Below are positions 22,820-30,369 of a stretch of 41,322 nt of DNA, one piece after another. The stretch is from contig CALAMG010000040.1 of NCBI GenBank assembly GCA_937925715.1, forward strand, positions 1 to 41,322. The letters run 5' to 3'. The notes beneath the pieces are model-generated. The model saw nothing but the letters and a program-made list of their open reading frames with translations. It had not been told where the DNA came from and ran no database searches. This DNA is from an uncultured Collinsella sp. (lineage in GTDB: Bacteria > Actinomycetota > Coriobacteriia > Coriobacteriales > Coriobacteriaceae). The translations under genes were made by a program, and so were the position numbers. Numbering within the stretch: the first letter of the stretch is position 1; each line of letters begins with the position of its first letter.

Positions 22820-22921
22820 AGGTAATGTCTCCCTTCATGGTTTACTTTAGGTAAGTGTACCGCAGCGAGCGATGGCACTCGGCCTCGATGAGCTTTTATG
22901 CCAGTTTGCTTGCGCGCTGCG

Positions 22922-22927
22922 TATAAT
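22922..22927 (+). promoter_or_regulatory. -10 box upstream of the helical-repeat protein gene
   Basis: A consensus TATAAT, about 55 nt before the start at 22983. No good -35 lies 16-18 nt upstream; TTGCTT at 22906 is too close. Confidence 0.45.
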
Positions 22928-22982
22928 ACATCCAGTACGTGTTGTCATACCGCTCGCTTTATGAGCGACTAAGGACCCCAAT

Positions 22983-23606
22983 ATGCCCGATTCCCGCACC
23001 CTCTGGACCGCCGTCGTCATTATTTGCATCGCCGTTTCGGTATTCTTTAGCGTCAAAAAACGCACCACGTTTAAGCGCCTGCAGCAGCTTATGGCTGCGA
23101 AGCAGTGGGACGAGTTCGATCGTTTGCTCGATGGCAAACTCACCAGCATGCTGTACCCGCGCTATAACCGCGACTACCTGCGCCTGAACTCCTATCTGCT
23201 GCGCGAGGACCACAAGCGCGCCGACGAGATGTTCGATTTGCTGCTGGGGCTCAATCTGCCCAAAATGCAGCGCGTCGACCTGGTGATCAAAGCCTTTAAC
23301 TACTACGTTGGCCAGGAGGACCGCAAAAAGTCCAAGGAGCTCCTGCACGAGATCAAGGGCTTTGAGGGCGGCCAGGCCGAGGCAGTCGCGCACGAATGCC
23401 AACTGATGTACGACACGATGATCCTCAAGCGCCACAACGACATTCCCGAGCTGGAGCGCATGCTCGAGGAGGCCGGCGACGACAAGGTCAAGAGCTGCCG
23501 CCTGGAATACCTGCTAGCCCTGCAGTACAAGAACAAGGGCGACGAAGCCAAGTTCCAGGAGTTCCTGGAGAAGTCGGGCCAACACTCGATGGCCGTCAAC
23601 GCGTAA
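22983..23606 (+). CDS. membrane-anchored helical-repeat (TPR-like) protein
   Basis: 207 residues. One N-terminal membrane helix (WTAVVIICIAVSVFFSV) is followed by a basic stretch KKRTTFKRL and then all-helical sequence. Paired helices with small and aromatic positions (AAKQWDEFDRLLDGKL, YLLREDHKRADEMFDLLL, RMLEEAGDD.., YLLALQYKNKGDEAKFQEFL) resemble degenerate TPR units. It probably faces the cytoplasm, anchored at its N-terminus, as a scaffold. I recognise no named family. The start follows AAGGACCCCCAAT. It lies directly upstream of the tRNA gene. Confidence 0.75.
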   Translation: MPDSRTLWTAVVIICIAVSVFFSVKKRTTFKRLQQLMAAKQWDEFDRLLDGKLTSMLYPRYNRDYLRLNSYLLREDHKRADEMFDLLLGLNLPKMQRVDLVIKAFNYYVGQEDRKKSKELLHEIKGFEGGQAEAVAHECQLMYDTMILKRHNDIPELERMLEEAGDDKVKSCRLEYLLALQYKNKGDEAKFQEFLEKSGQHSMAVNA

Positions 23607-23637
23607 CGGACGGCTTGTGCTAGACTTCTAGTCTCAC

Positions 23638-23722
23638 GGGGGCGTGGCGGAATTGGCATACGCAGGAGACTTAAAATCTCTCGCCGCAAGGATTGTGGGT
23701 TCGAGTCCCACCGCCCCTACCA
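23638..23722 (+). tRNA. tRNA-Leu (anticodon UAA)
   Basis: 85 nt including an encoded CCA. The acceptor GGGGGCG pairs with CGCCCCT, the D arm is GGCGGAATTGGCATACGC, and the anticodon loop CTTAAAA has TAA at 23672-23674. A long variable arm (CTCGCCGCAAGGATTG region) marks it as class II leucine, and the T arm is GGGTTCGAGTCCC. It reads UUA (and UUG by wobble), rare codons in this GC-rich DNA. A terminator follows. Confidence 0.95.
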
Positions 23723-23732
23723 TATGACGCTT

Positions 23733-23770
23733 ACGAGCCCGTGTCCCCCAGGGATGCGGGCTCGTTTCTT
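23733..23770 (+). terminator. terminator of tRNA-Leu
   Basis: ACGAGCCCG pairs with CGGGCTCGT, followed by TTTCTTTTA. It starts 11 nt after the CCA end. Confidence 0.85.
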
Positions 23771-23789
23771 TTAGATGCCGGTGGGACTC

Positions 23790-23860
23790 TAAGCTGCGGT
23801 GGAATAGTTCCTGTTTTGGCAGTTTACCAGCCCATTTAGGAACTATTCCACCGCAACTTA
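23790..23860. repeat. GCGGTGGAAT hairpin repeat, copy 1
   Basis: TAAGCTGCGGTGGAATAGTT (from 23790) pairs with the arm ending CCACCGCAACTTA at 23860; only one position of the 23-nt arms is mismatched. The 25-nt centre differs from the other copies. It lies between tRNA-Leu and the tandem 33-bp repeats. Related copies are at 25377-25444 and 32080-32149. Confidence 0.7.
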
Positions 23861-23870
23861 GGTTGGTGTT

Positions 23871-23961
23871 CCCACATTTTCCGATGGAAAAACGTGGCTG
23901 TCTCCCACATTTTCCGATAGAAAAACGTGGTTGTCTCCCACATTTTCCGATGGAAACTCCC
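23871..23961 (+). repeat. three tandem 33-bp palindromic repeats upstream of the ATPase gene
   Basis: Units start at 23871, 23904 and 23937 with a 33-nt period; the first two differ at only two positions and the third is cut after 25 nt. Each unit contains CCCACATTTTCC-gat-GGAAA and, in the complete ones, AACGTGG, so each is itself an imperfect palindrome. The last unit ends 10 nt before a TATACT -10 box at 23971-23976 and thus covers the -35 region of the ATPase promoter. They look like repeated protein-binding sites. Another view is a small satellite next to an inserted gene. Confidence 0.75.
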
Positions 23962-23999
23962 AAATGGCCTTATACTAGCCGAGAGGGTTGGGAGGCAAT

Positions 24000-25301
24000 A
24001 TGCAGCGACAGCTTATGAGTGAACTTATCGCTTGGAAATCAAGGGCGAATCGCAAACCTCTCTTGCTTAAGGGAGCCCGCCAGACAGGAAAGACTTGGCT
24101 TCTTAACGAATTCGCAAGCCAGCAGTATCGAAACGTCATTCGTTTTGACTTTATGCTCGAGCCGAGCACACGCTCGTTGTTCGATGGGGACCTCGACCCC
24201 AAGCGCATCATCTCCCAGATAGAACTCCTACGTGGCCAAACCGTAACGCCGGAAGACACCCTCATCATCTTCGACGAGATCCAAGAGGCGCCACGCGGGA
24301 TCACCTCGCTCAAGTACTTCAACGAGCTTGCAGCCGAATACCACATCGTGGCAGCCGGTTCCTATATGGGCCTCGCGCTCCGACGCGAAAACGAGTCATT
24401 TCCCGTCGGCAAAATCGACCAGCTCACCATGCGTCCCATGGGGTTTGCCGAGTTCGTTCGTGCCGTCGACGGCAACCCGCTCGCCGACGCCATCCTTGCC
24501 GCAGACATGAACCTTCTAGCAAACGTTACCGAAAAGCTCGAGCACTTGCTCAAGGAATACCTTGTTGTCGGCGGTATGCCCGAAGTTGTCTCCACTTTCG
24601 CCGAGACACGCGACTTCATCGAAGCCCGAAGGCTTCAACAGCAAATCATCGAGGCTTACGAATCCGATTTTGGCAAACATGCACCCGCCCGCATCGTCGA
24701 GCGCATGAGGTTGGTTTGGAAATCCCTTCCCGGCCAGCTTGCAAAGGAGAACAAGAAGTTTGTCTATGGCGCCCTTCGCCCCGGAGCGCGCGCACGCGAT
24801 TTCGAGGAAAGCCTCCAGTGGCTCACGGACTACGGAATCGTTCATAAGGTGCCACGTGTTTCCGCTCTAAAGGCGCCGCTCTCGAGCTACGAAGACCTCT
24901 CGGGCTTCAAACTGTTCTGCATCGACACCGGCATCCTCGGAGCGCTCTCCGGTCTCTCTCCGGCCATCGTTCTTAACGGATCCGCTGTTTTTACCGAGTT
25001 TAAAGGTTCGCTGACCGAACAATACGTCGCGCAGGAGCTTTTGCTCCAGGACAAAACTCCCGCATATTGGTCCTCTACCTCTGGCAATGCCGAAACCGAC
25101 TTTGCCATCGACCATGCGGGAACCGTGCTTCCGCTTGAGGTCAAGGCGGCAGAGAACCTTAAAGCGAAGAGTCTGAAAATAGCCTGCGAAAAATTCAAGC
25201 TCGAGCGTTGCGTGAGGAGCTCACTGGCGGCATATAGAGACGAGGGCATGCTCGTCAATATTCCGCTTTGGGAGATTGGGCAAATCGACAAGCTGGCATA
25301 G
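24000..25301 (+). CDS. AAA ATPase with DUF4143 domain
   Basis: 433 residues. The N-terminal AAA_14 domain has Walker A GARQTGKT (25-32), Walker B TLIIFDEIQEAP and the sensor-like HIVAAGSYMG. A helical middle part leads to the DUF4143 domain, whose core (AETDFAIDHAGTVLPLEVKAAEN) has the D-x(n)-E-x-K pattern of PD-(D/E)xK nuclease folds. Such proteins are widespread, patchily distributed, and of unproven function. The ATG at 24000 follows GGGAGG; a TTG at 23988 overlaps that site. Start and coding are somewhat AT-richer than the neighbours. The gene lies between two copies of one hairpin repeat and next to a tRNA, which suggests acquisition as a cassette (inference). Confidence 0.9.
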   Translation: MQRQLMSELIAWKSRANRKPLLLKGARQTGKTWLLNEFASQQYRNVIRFDFMLEPSTRSLFDGDLDPKRIISQIELLRGQTVTPEDTLIIFDEIQEAPRGITSLKYFNELAAEYHIVAAGSYMGLALRRENESFPVGKIDQLTMRPMGFAEFVRAVDGNPLADAILAADMNLLANVTEKLEHLLKEYLVVGGMPEVVSTFAETRDFIEARRLQQQIIEAYESDFGKHAPARIVERMRLVWKSLPGQLAKENKKFVYGALRPGARARDFEESLQWLTDYGIVHKVPRVSALKAPLSSYEDLSGFKLFCIDTGILGALSGLSPAIVLNGSAVFTEFKGSLTEQYVAQELLLQDKTPAYWSSTSGNAETDFAIDHAGTVLPLEVKAAENLKAKSLKIACEKFKLERCVRSSLAAYRDEGMLVNIPLWEIGQIDKLA

Positions 25302-25328
25302 GCGCTGTGGGGACGCCCCGCGAGGACT

Positions 25329-25368
25329 GTCCCCAGGTGCCTGCAGAAAAGAAACGTCCCCAGGTGCC
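25329..25368. repeat. REP-like pair GTCCCCAGGTGCC
   Basis: GTCCCCAGGTGCC occurs at 25329-25341 and 25356-25368, after GGGGACGCCCC at 25309. The complement, GGCACCTGGGGAC, relates to GGGGACAGGCACC found at 35150. It lies directly after the ATPase stop. Confidence 0.5.
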
Positions 25369-25376
25369 GGCTGTTG

Positions 25377-25444
25377 AGTTGCGGTGGAATAGGGACTGTT
25401 TGGTGCCCGAAAGGGCGATTTTAGTCCGTATTTCACCGCAACTT
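25377..25444. repeat. GCGGTGGAAT hairpin repeat, copy 2
   Basis: AGTTGCGGTGGAATAGGGAC pairs with the arm AGTCCGTATTTCACCGCAACT ending near 25443. The centre carries its own GCCC-gaaa-GGGC stem. The right arm runs into the stop codon of ppx (25443-25445), so it is tightly abutted to the gene end. Confidence 0.7.
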
Positions 25445-26447
25445 ATTGGAGGGTGCTGAGGCTGGGGGTCCAGGCGATGGTGGGAGTCGCGCCGTCGAGA
25501 GTCTCGTTGATGGTGGCGGCCATACCGGCGAGGAGGCTGTTCTCACTTACGGTGAGCGTGTCGTAGCCGCCGGCTCGCATGAGCTCGCGAATCACCACGG
25601 CGCCAGCGAGAATCACGCCTGCACGCTTGGACTGCACGCCCGGTAGCGCGGCGATACCCTCCACATCCAGCGTAGACATACGATCGATGGCGGCCGAGAT
25701 CTGCTCCATCGTAAGCTCGCGCAGGTGCACAAAGTTCGAGTCGTACGGCTCCAGTTCGTGGACCAGCGCCACGAGCGTGGTGACGGTACCGCCCACCGCA
25801 ACGAGGCGCTCGGCACGCTCAAAGTCGCTGGGCAGGCCCTCAAAATAGGCGGAGAACTGCTCGCCTGCCCACGCGGCGGCAGCCGCAAGCTCGTTCGCCG
25901 ACGGCGGCAGTGCAGAGAAAAACCGCTCCGTCACACGACGGCAACCAATGTCCAGCGAACGCGTTCCCTCCAGCGCGAAGACCCCGCGCTCCGGCGCGTA
26001 TACGCCCGTAGCGAGCTCCGTGGAGCCGCCGCCCGAATCGGCAACAATGATGCGCTCGCCGGCAAAGTCGTGCGCCACGCCAAAAAACGTCAGGCGCGCC
26101 TCGACCTCGCCCGGAATCACCTGCGGCTCAAGCCCCAGCTCGTGCAGGCCGTCCAGCAGCAGGGCGGCGTTGGACGCATCGCGCGCGGCGCTCGTGCACG
26201 TGGTGCAGATGCACGCGGCGCCAAAGGCACGTGCCTCGTCCACAAACATGCGGCACGCAGCGAGTACACGCTCGACAGCCGCCTCGCAAAAGCGACCCGT
26301 CGCGTCCACGCCCTCGCCCAGGTCGGTAATCTCGGTATGCTTGGACGATTCCACAATCGCCCCGGCCTCGACCTGCGCCAACACCAGTCGCGACGACACC
26401 GTTCCCAGGTCGATCGCGGCCACCTTATAGCGTTTGCAATTTGTCAT
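25443..26447 (-). CDS. ppx: exopolyphosphatase / Ppx-GppA family phosphatase
   Basis: 334 residues, ASKHA fold. It hydrolyses inorganic polyphosphate and/or pppGpp. The phosphate-1 motif is VAAIDLGTVSSRLV, the second is VADSGGGSTELATG, and the adenosine-site region is ERLVAVGGTVTTL. The length fits the short actinobacterial two-domain form without the C-terminal HD-like part of E. coli Ppx. The start follows GGAGGGGAG. It is the last gene of a divIC-ppx operon (20-nt gap), the usual order in Actinomycetota. The exact substrate cannot be told from sequence. Confidence 0.9.
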   Translation of the reverse strand: MTNCKRYKVAAIDLGTVSSRLVLAQVEAGAIVESSKHTEITDLGEGVDATGRFCEAAVERVLAACRMFVDEARAFGAACICTTCTSAARDASNAALLLDGLHELGLEPQVIPGEVEARLTFFGVAHDFAGERIIVADSGGGSTELATGVYAPERGVFALEGTRSLDIGCRRVTERFFSALPPSANELAAAAAWAGEQFSAYFEGLPSDFERAERLVAVGGTVTTLVALVHELEPYDSNFVHLRELTMEQISAAIDRMSTLDVEGIAALPGVQSKRAGVILAGAVVIRELMRAGGYDTLTVSENSLLAGMAATINETLDGATPTIAWTPSLSTLQ

Positions 26448-26467
26448 TGCGGGCTCCCCTCCGGGCG

Positions 26468-27229
26468 CTATTTGCCGTTGGACACGACCGTCTGGCCCTC
26501 GACGCCGTTAAACCCAAACAGCATGTCGAGCGCTTGGATGTACCACGGCGCGTCCTTACCGACTTCTTCGATTTCCTTGGCAACTTCGCTGGCCTTCTTG
26601 GCGTTCGACGACTTCTGGCTCGACGAGGCATCCGAATCGCCGTCCAGGCCCTGCACTTCAATCCTCTTCTCGCCGGGCATCACCAAGCCCAGGTCCTTGG
26701 ATGCCGCATCCTTGATACCCTCCTCCGAGAGCAGCTTGTCGACGCTTTTTTGCAGCTCGTCGTTATATTGCTCGCGAATCTCGACCTGCTTGGCCAAGAT
26801 GTCGCTCGAACGCTTTGCCACATACAGGTCGCGCACGGGGAAATACAGGCTCACGAGCACCAGGGCAACGACGATGCCGATGAATAGCCCTCGCTGAGGA
26901 CCGTGGGTAAAGTCGTAGATCGCCTTGACTACCGCGTTGTCGTTGGCGTAGTGCATAAAGTCCGAGCCCGAAAAACGGTTCGAGGGCCTGCTCGACCTAT
27001 CGTGCGTTTGAGCCGACGAGCGCTGAGCATGCGTCGGGCGCGCCGAACGTGGCGGGCGCTCCGGCGGCATATTCATTTGAGCACGGGGGTGTGAGGCACT
27101 TGCCGGACGCTGTGCGCGGCAATCGACGCCGGCGTAGTCGGACCCGCCAAGCTGCGCGGTAGGTGTGCGGCGGGGCGACGACTCGCGCGAACCGGCGGAA
27201 TAATACCTGTTGTCGTAAATCTGATCCAT
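26468..27229 (-). CDS. divIC: septum formation initiator, DivIC/FtsB-like
   Basis: 253-residue bitopic membrane protein of the divisome. The N-terminal 115 residues are cytoplasmic, Pro/Arg/Ser-rich and disordered. One membrane helix (FIGIVVALVLVSLYFPV) is followed by the DivIC coiled coil (SSDILAKQVEIREQYNDELQKSVDKLL) and the conserved GIKDAASKDLGLVMPGEKRIEV. A Ser/Lys/Glu-rich extracytoplasmic tail ends in APWYIQALDMLFGFNG. FtsB/DivIC partners FtsL and FtsQ in activating septal wall synthesis. The ATG at 27229 follows AAGG; a reading upstream is not supported. The place between eno and ppx is the classic actinobacterial one. Confidence 0.88.
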   Translation of the reverse strand: MDQIYDNRYYSAGSRESSPRRTPTAQLGGSDYAGVDCRAQRPASASHPRAQMNMPPERPPRSARPTHAQRSSAQTHDRSSRPSNRFSGSDFMHYANDNAVVKAIYDFTHGPQRGLFIGIVVALVLVSLYFPVRDLYVAKRSSDILAKQVEIREQYNDELQKSVDKLLSEEGIKDAASKDLGLVMPGEKRIEVQGLDGDSDASSSQKSSNAKKASEVAKEIEEVGKDAPWYIQALDMLFGFNGVEGQTVVSNGK

Positions 27230-27326
27230 GTGCGCCTTGTGCGGTTGAGGTTTGTTTGCGCTAAGTCCTTTAGTTATAGCACGAGCGCCCGCACCGCCTT
27301 CGCCAGCCTTTGCTCGACATAAAAAA

Positions 27327-27352
27327 GGCGCTGAGCCGTATGCCCCAGCGCC
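27327..27352 (-). terminator. terminator of eno
   Basis: On the minus strand GGCGCTG pairs with CAGCGCC and is followed by TTTTTTATG. It separates eno from the divIC-ppx unit. Confidence 0.82.
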
Positions 27353-27424
27353 CAATGGTGCTCAACAGTGCCTGGCGGAAGCGAGACGAATCCGAGTCAA
27401 CCCCGCCCCCCGAGCGCCACTTGT

Positions 27425-28714
27425 TTAGCGAATGTTGTAGAACGCGGCCTTGCCGGCGTAGCGCGCGCTGCCCTCGAGCTCGTCCTCGATGCGGATGAGC
27501 TGGTTGTACTTGGCGATACGGTCGCTGCGGCACGGGGCGCCCGACTTGATCTGGCCGGCGTTGACGCCCACGACCAGGTCGGCAATCGTGGAGTCCTCGG
27601 TCTCGCCGGAGCGGTGGCTCACGATGCAAGCGTAACCGGCCTCCTTGGCGGTCTCGATGGCCTCGAGCGACTCGGTGAGCGTGCCGATCTGGTTGACCTT
27701 GACCAGGATCGCGTTGGCGGCACCCAGCTCGATGCCCTTCTTGAGGCGCTCGGTGTTGGTGACGAACAGGTCGTCACCCACCAGCTGCACCTTATTGCCA
27801 ATGCGGCGGGTAAGCTCGACCCAGCCGTCCCAGTCCTCCTCGGCCATGCCGTCCTCGATGGAGATGATGGGATAGGTGTCGACGAGCTTCTCCCAGTAAT
27901 CAACCATCTGGGCGCTCGTGTACTCCACGCCCTCGCCCTTGAGCTCGTACATGCCGGTCTCGGCGTTGTAGAACTCGGTCGAGGCCGGGTCCATGGCGTA
28001 CATGAAGTCGACGCCGGGCTTAAAGCCGGCCTTCTCCACGGCCTTGGTGATGTACTCGAACGGCTCGGCATTGGTCTTAAGGTTGGGGGCAAAGCCACCC
28101 TCGTCGCCCACGCCGCCTCCCAGGCCGGCCTCGTGCAGCACGCCCTTGAGGGTGTGGTAGACCTCGGCGCACCAACGCAGGCCCTCGGCAAAGCTCGGGG
28201 CGCCCACCGGCATGATCATGAACTCCTGGAAGTCGACGTTATTGTCGGCATGCACACCGCCGTTGAGGATGTTCATCATGGGCGTGGGCAGCAGGTGGGC
28301 ATTGACGCCGCCCAGATACTGGTACAGCGACAGGCCCGCCGACTCGGCAGCGGCGCGGGCGACGGCCAGCGACACGCCCAGGATGGCGTTGGCACCGAGC
28401 TTGGTCTTGTTGGGGGTACCGTCCGCGGCAATCAGCGCGGCATCGACGGCGCGCTGGTCGAAGGCGTCGAGGCCCACGACGGCGTTAGCGCACTCGTTGT
28501 TAACGTGCTCGACGGCCTGCGAAACGCCCTTGCCCAGGTAGCGGCCCTTGTCGCCATCGCGCAGCTCGCAGGCCTCAAAGGCGCCGGTCGAAGCACCCGA
28601 AGGCACCATTGCGCGGCCAAAGCTGCCGTCCTCGAGCACGACCTCGACCTCGACGGTGGGATTGCCGCGGCTGTCGAGCACCTCGCGACCGTAGACGTCC
28701 AAAATATCGCTCAT
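27425..28714 (-). CDS. eno: enolase (phosphopyruvate hydratase)
   Basis: 429 residues, full length. It converts 2-phosphoglycerate to phosphoenolpyruvate with two Mg ions. N-terminal ILDVYGREVLDSRGNPTVEVEV, the SGASTG loop, the PMMNILNGG segment, DEGGFAPNL, the signature ILVKVNQIGTLTE with the catalytic Lys, and SHRSGETED are all present. The start follows GAGGGAGA. It has its own terminator and an upstream region with paired direct repeats. It stands between mazG and divIC as in many Actinomycetota. Confidence 0.98.
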   Translation of the reverse strand: MSDILDVYGREVLDSRGNPTVEVEVVLEDGSFGRAMVPSGASTGAFEACELRDGDKGRYLGKGVSQAVEHVNNECANAVVGLDAFDQRAVDAALIAADGTPNKTKLGANAILGVSLAVARAAAESAGLSLYQYLGGVNAHLLPTPMMNILNGGVHADNNVDFQEFMIMPVGAPSFAEGLRWCAEVYHTLKGVLHEAGLGGGVGDEGGFAPNLKTNAEPFEYITKAVEKAGFKPGVDFMYAMDPASTEFYNAETGMYELKGEGVEYTSAQMVDYWEKLVDTYPIISIEDGMAEEDWDGWVELTRRIGNKVQLVGDDLFVTNTERLKKGIELGAANAILVKVNQIGTLTESLEAIETAKEAGYACIVSHRSGETEDSTIADLVVGVNAGQIKSGAPCRSDRIAKYNQLIRIEDELEGSARYAGKAAFYNIR

Positions 28715-28787
28715 GTTGTCTCCCTCTCACTTGGAAACGTAGTGGATGCAAGCGACCGGCTGACCGTGCACCATCGGTGCGTCTCCG

Positions 28788-28832
28788 TAAGTTAGCCATG
28801 TCGCACTTTTTGCATTATGCCCTAAGTTAGCC
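28788..28832 (-). promoter_or_regulatory. direct repeats flanking a -10 box upstream of eno
   Basis: TAAGTTAGCC occurs exactly at 28788-28797 and 28823-28832 (35 nt apart, about 3.3 helix turns). Between them, on the minus strand, lies CATAAT (28814-28819) as a -10 candidate. The arrangement suggests operator half-sites on one face of the DNA around the eno promoter. No clear -35 is seen. Confidence 0.45.
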
Positions 28833-28862
28833 GAGGGATACACTTGATTTTCGAAAAATTTA

Positions 28863-28899
28863 GCGGGAACGATGAGGCGTGTCAGCCCGTCGTTCCCGC
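28863..28899 (-). terminator. terminator of mazG
   Basis: GCGGGAACGA pairs with TCGTTCCCGC around a 17-nt loop; on the minus strand TAAATTTTTCG follows. It starts 5 nt after the mazG stop. Confidence 0.8.
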
Positions 28900-28903
28900 A
28901 GTC

Positions 28904-29764
28904 TTACTCCTCCGCCTTTGCGGCATCCCACAGGTCGTTGAGGCCGTGGGTCGAAAGCTCGGCAAGATCCACGTGAGCATCGCCCGCCATCTGCTCCATC
29001 GCGGCCCAGCGACGGCGGAACTTTGCCGTGCTGGCACGAAGGGCGCTCTCGGCGTCAATGCCCTCCTTGCGCGCAACGTTGACCAAGGCAAAGAGCAGGT
29101 CGCCAAACTCCATTTCGCGCTCGGGCGAGCCAGGGGCCTCGGCCTCAAACTCGGCACGCTCCTCGGCAACCTCGTCCCACACATCCTGGACCGTCTCCCA
29201 CTCAAAGCCCACGGCAGCCGCCTTGCGCGACACCTTTTGCGCTTGCATCAGCGCCGGCAGATGCGTGGGCACGCCGTCGAGCAGGCCCTCGGGCGCAGCC
29301 TCGCCTGCCGCCACGGCCTTGTCCTTGGCAGCCCTCTCGGCAAGCTTGACCTCGTCCCAAATCTTGAGTACCTCGTCGGAGCTGTCGGCATCCACATCGC
29401 CAAACACGTGCGGATGACGGCGAATGAGTTTGGCGTCGATATCGCGCGCCACGTCGGCCAGCGTAAACTCGCCGGCATCCGCCGCGATCTGCGCATGCAG
29501 CACGACCTGCATGAGCACGTCGCCCAGCTCCTCGCGTAGGTGAACCGCGTCGTCCGCCTCGATGCAGTCGAGTGCCTCGTAGGCCTCCTCGATCATGTTC
29601 TTGCCGATGCTGCGGTGTGTCTGTTCGCGATCCCACGGGCAGCCATCGGGCTGACGCAGACGCCAGATGGTCTGCACCAGATGCTGCAGCTCGGCCGACG
29701 CGTCTATCAGCGTGGACAGATCGCGCGAGCCCTCGGCATTTTGCTGAGCCATGTGCTGCGCCAT
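28904..29764 (-). CDS. mazG: nucleoside triphosphate pyrophosphohydrolase MazG
   Basis: 286 residues with two MazG domains. The first (about 20-130) has WRLRQPDGCPWDREQTH, SIGKNMIEEAYEALDCIE and HLREELGDVLMQVVLHAQIA with the EExxE/ExxD metal ligands. The second has RAEFEAEAPGSPEREMEFGDLLFALVNVAR. It removes aberrant or alarmone-related NTPs in the cytoplasm. The ATG at 29764 follows GGAGGAGGAATAACC and lies 2 nt after the stop of the phosphodiesterase gene, with which it forms an operon. A further upstream frame runs inside that gene and is rejected. Confidence 0.94.
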   Translation of the reverse strand: MAQHMAQQNAEGSRDLSTLIDASAELQHLVQTIWRLRQPDGCPWDREQTHRSIGKNMIEEAYEALDCIEADDAVHLREELGDVLMQVVLHAQIAADAGEFTLADVARDIDAKLIRRHPHVFGDVDADSSDEVLKIWDEVKLAERAAKDKAVAAGEAAPEGLLDGVPTHLPALMQAQKVSRKAAAVGFEWETVQDVWDEVAEERAEFEAEAPGSPEREMEFGDLLFALVNVARKEGIDAESALRASTAKFRRRWAAMEQMAGDAHVDLAELSTHGLNDLWDAAKAEE

Positions 29765-29766
29765 GG

Positions 29767-30315
29767 TTATTCCTCCTCCAGGATCACGTGGCGGAACGCA
29801 CCGCCCTCGTAGATGCCGTAGCTGTGCGTGCCGTCCTTGGGAATGCTCACACTGCCGGGGTTGAAGAGCCACAGGCCCGGGTGCGCGGCACTTTCCTCGT
29901 TGACCTTGATGTGCGTATGACCGTAGACGAGCGCGGAGCCCTCGGGCAGCGCGGGCGCGTGGTCGACGCTGTTGTGCATGCCGGCGCCAAAGACATGGCC
30001 GTGCGTCAGGAACAGCTCGCGGCCGGTCTCGTCGAACAGCGTGGCGTAGTCGGCCATGACGGGAAAGTCGAGGACCATCTGGTCGACCTCGGCATCGCAG
30101 TTGCCGCGTACCGCGATGATGCGGTCGGCCAGAGCGTTGAGCAGCGGGATCACGCGCTTGGGGGCGTAATCGCGCGGCAGGTCGTTGCGCGGACCGTGAT
30201 AGAGCAGGTCGCCCAGCAGCACGATGCGGTCGGGCTGCTCGGACTCGATGGCGGCAACCAGGCGCTCGGCCCAATATGCCGAGCCGTGGATGTCGGAGGC
30301 GATGAGGTATTTCAT
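29767..30315 (-). CDS. YfcE-like phosphodiesterase (metallophosphoesterase)
   Basis: 182 residues, MJ0936/YfcE class. The metal ligands appear as SDIHGS, GDLLYHGPR, RGNCDAEVD, THGHVFG and GHTHIKV, followed by the class-specific NPGSVSIPKD. YfcE homologues hydrolyse phosphodiesters in vitro; the natural substrate is not known. The start follows AAAGGACCACC. It is the first gene of an operon with mazG, whose ribosome binding site lies in its last codons. The LarC-like gene upstream is separated by 54 nt and may be in the same transcript. Confidence 0.92.
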   Translation of the reverse strand: MKYLIASDIHGSAYWAERLVAAIESEQPDRIVLLGDLLYHGPRNDLPRDYAPKRVIPLLNALADRIIAVRGNCDAEVDQMVLDFPVMADYATLFDETGRELFLTHGHVFGAGMHNSVDHAPALPEGSALVYGHTHIKVNEESAAHPGLWLFNPGSVSIPKDGTHSYGIYEGGAFRHVILEEE

Positions 30316-30369
30316 GGTGGTCCTTTCGGTGGGGTTAATAGGATTGGTGCAGCGCGTCGTTGGCCTGTG

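Noticed and set aside
23871..23961. CRISPR array
   Set aside because: Units are contiguous at 33 nt without spacers, and no cas genes are near; they are tandem palindromes at a promoter.
24000..25301. ATPase as part of a toxin-antitoxin or defence operon
   Set aside because: It is a single gene with no small partner gene on either side; only repeats adjoin it, so the sequence does not support the claim.
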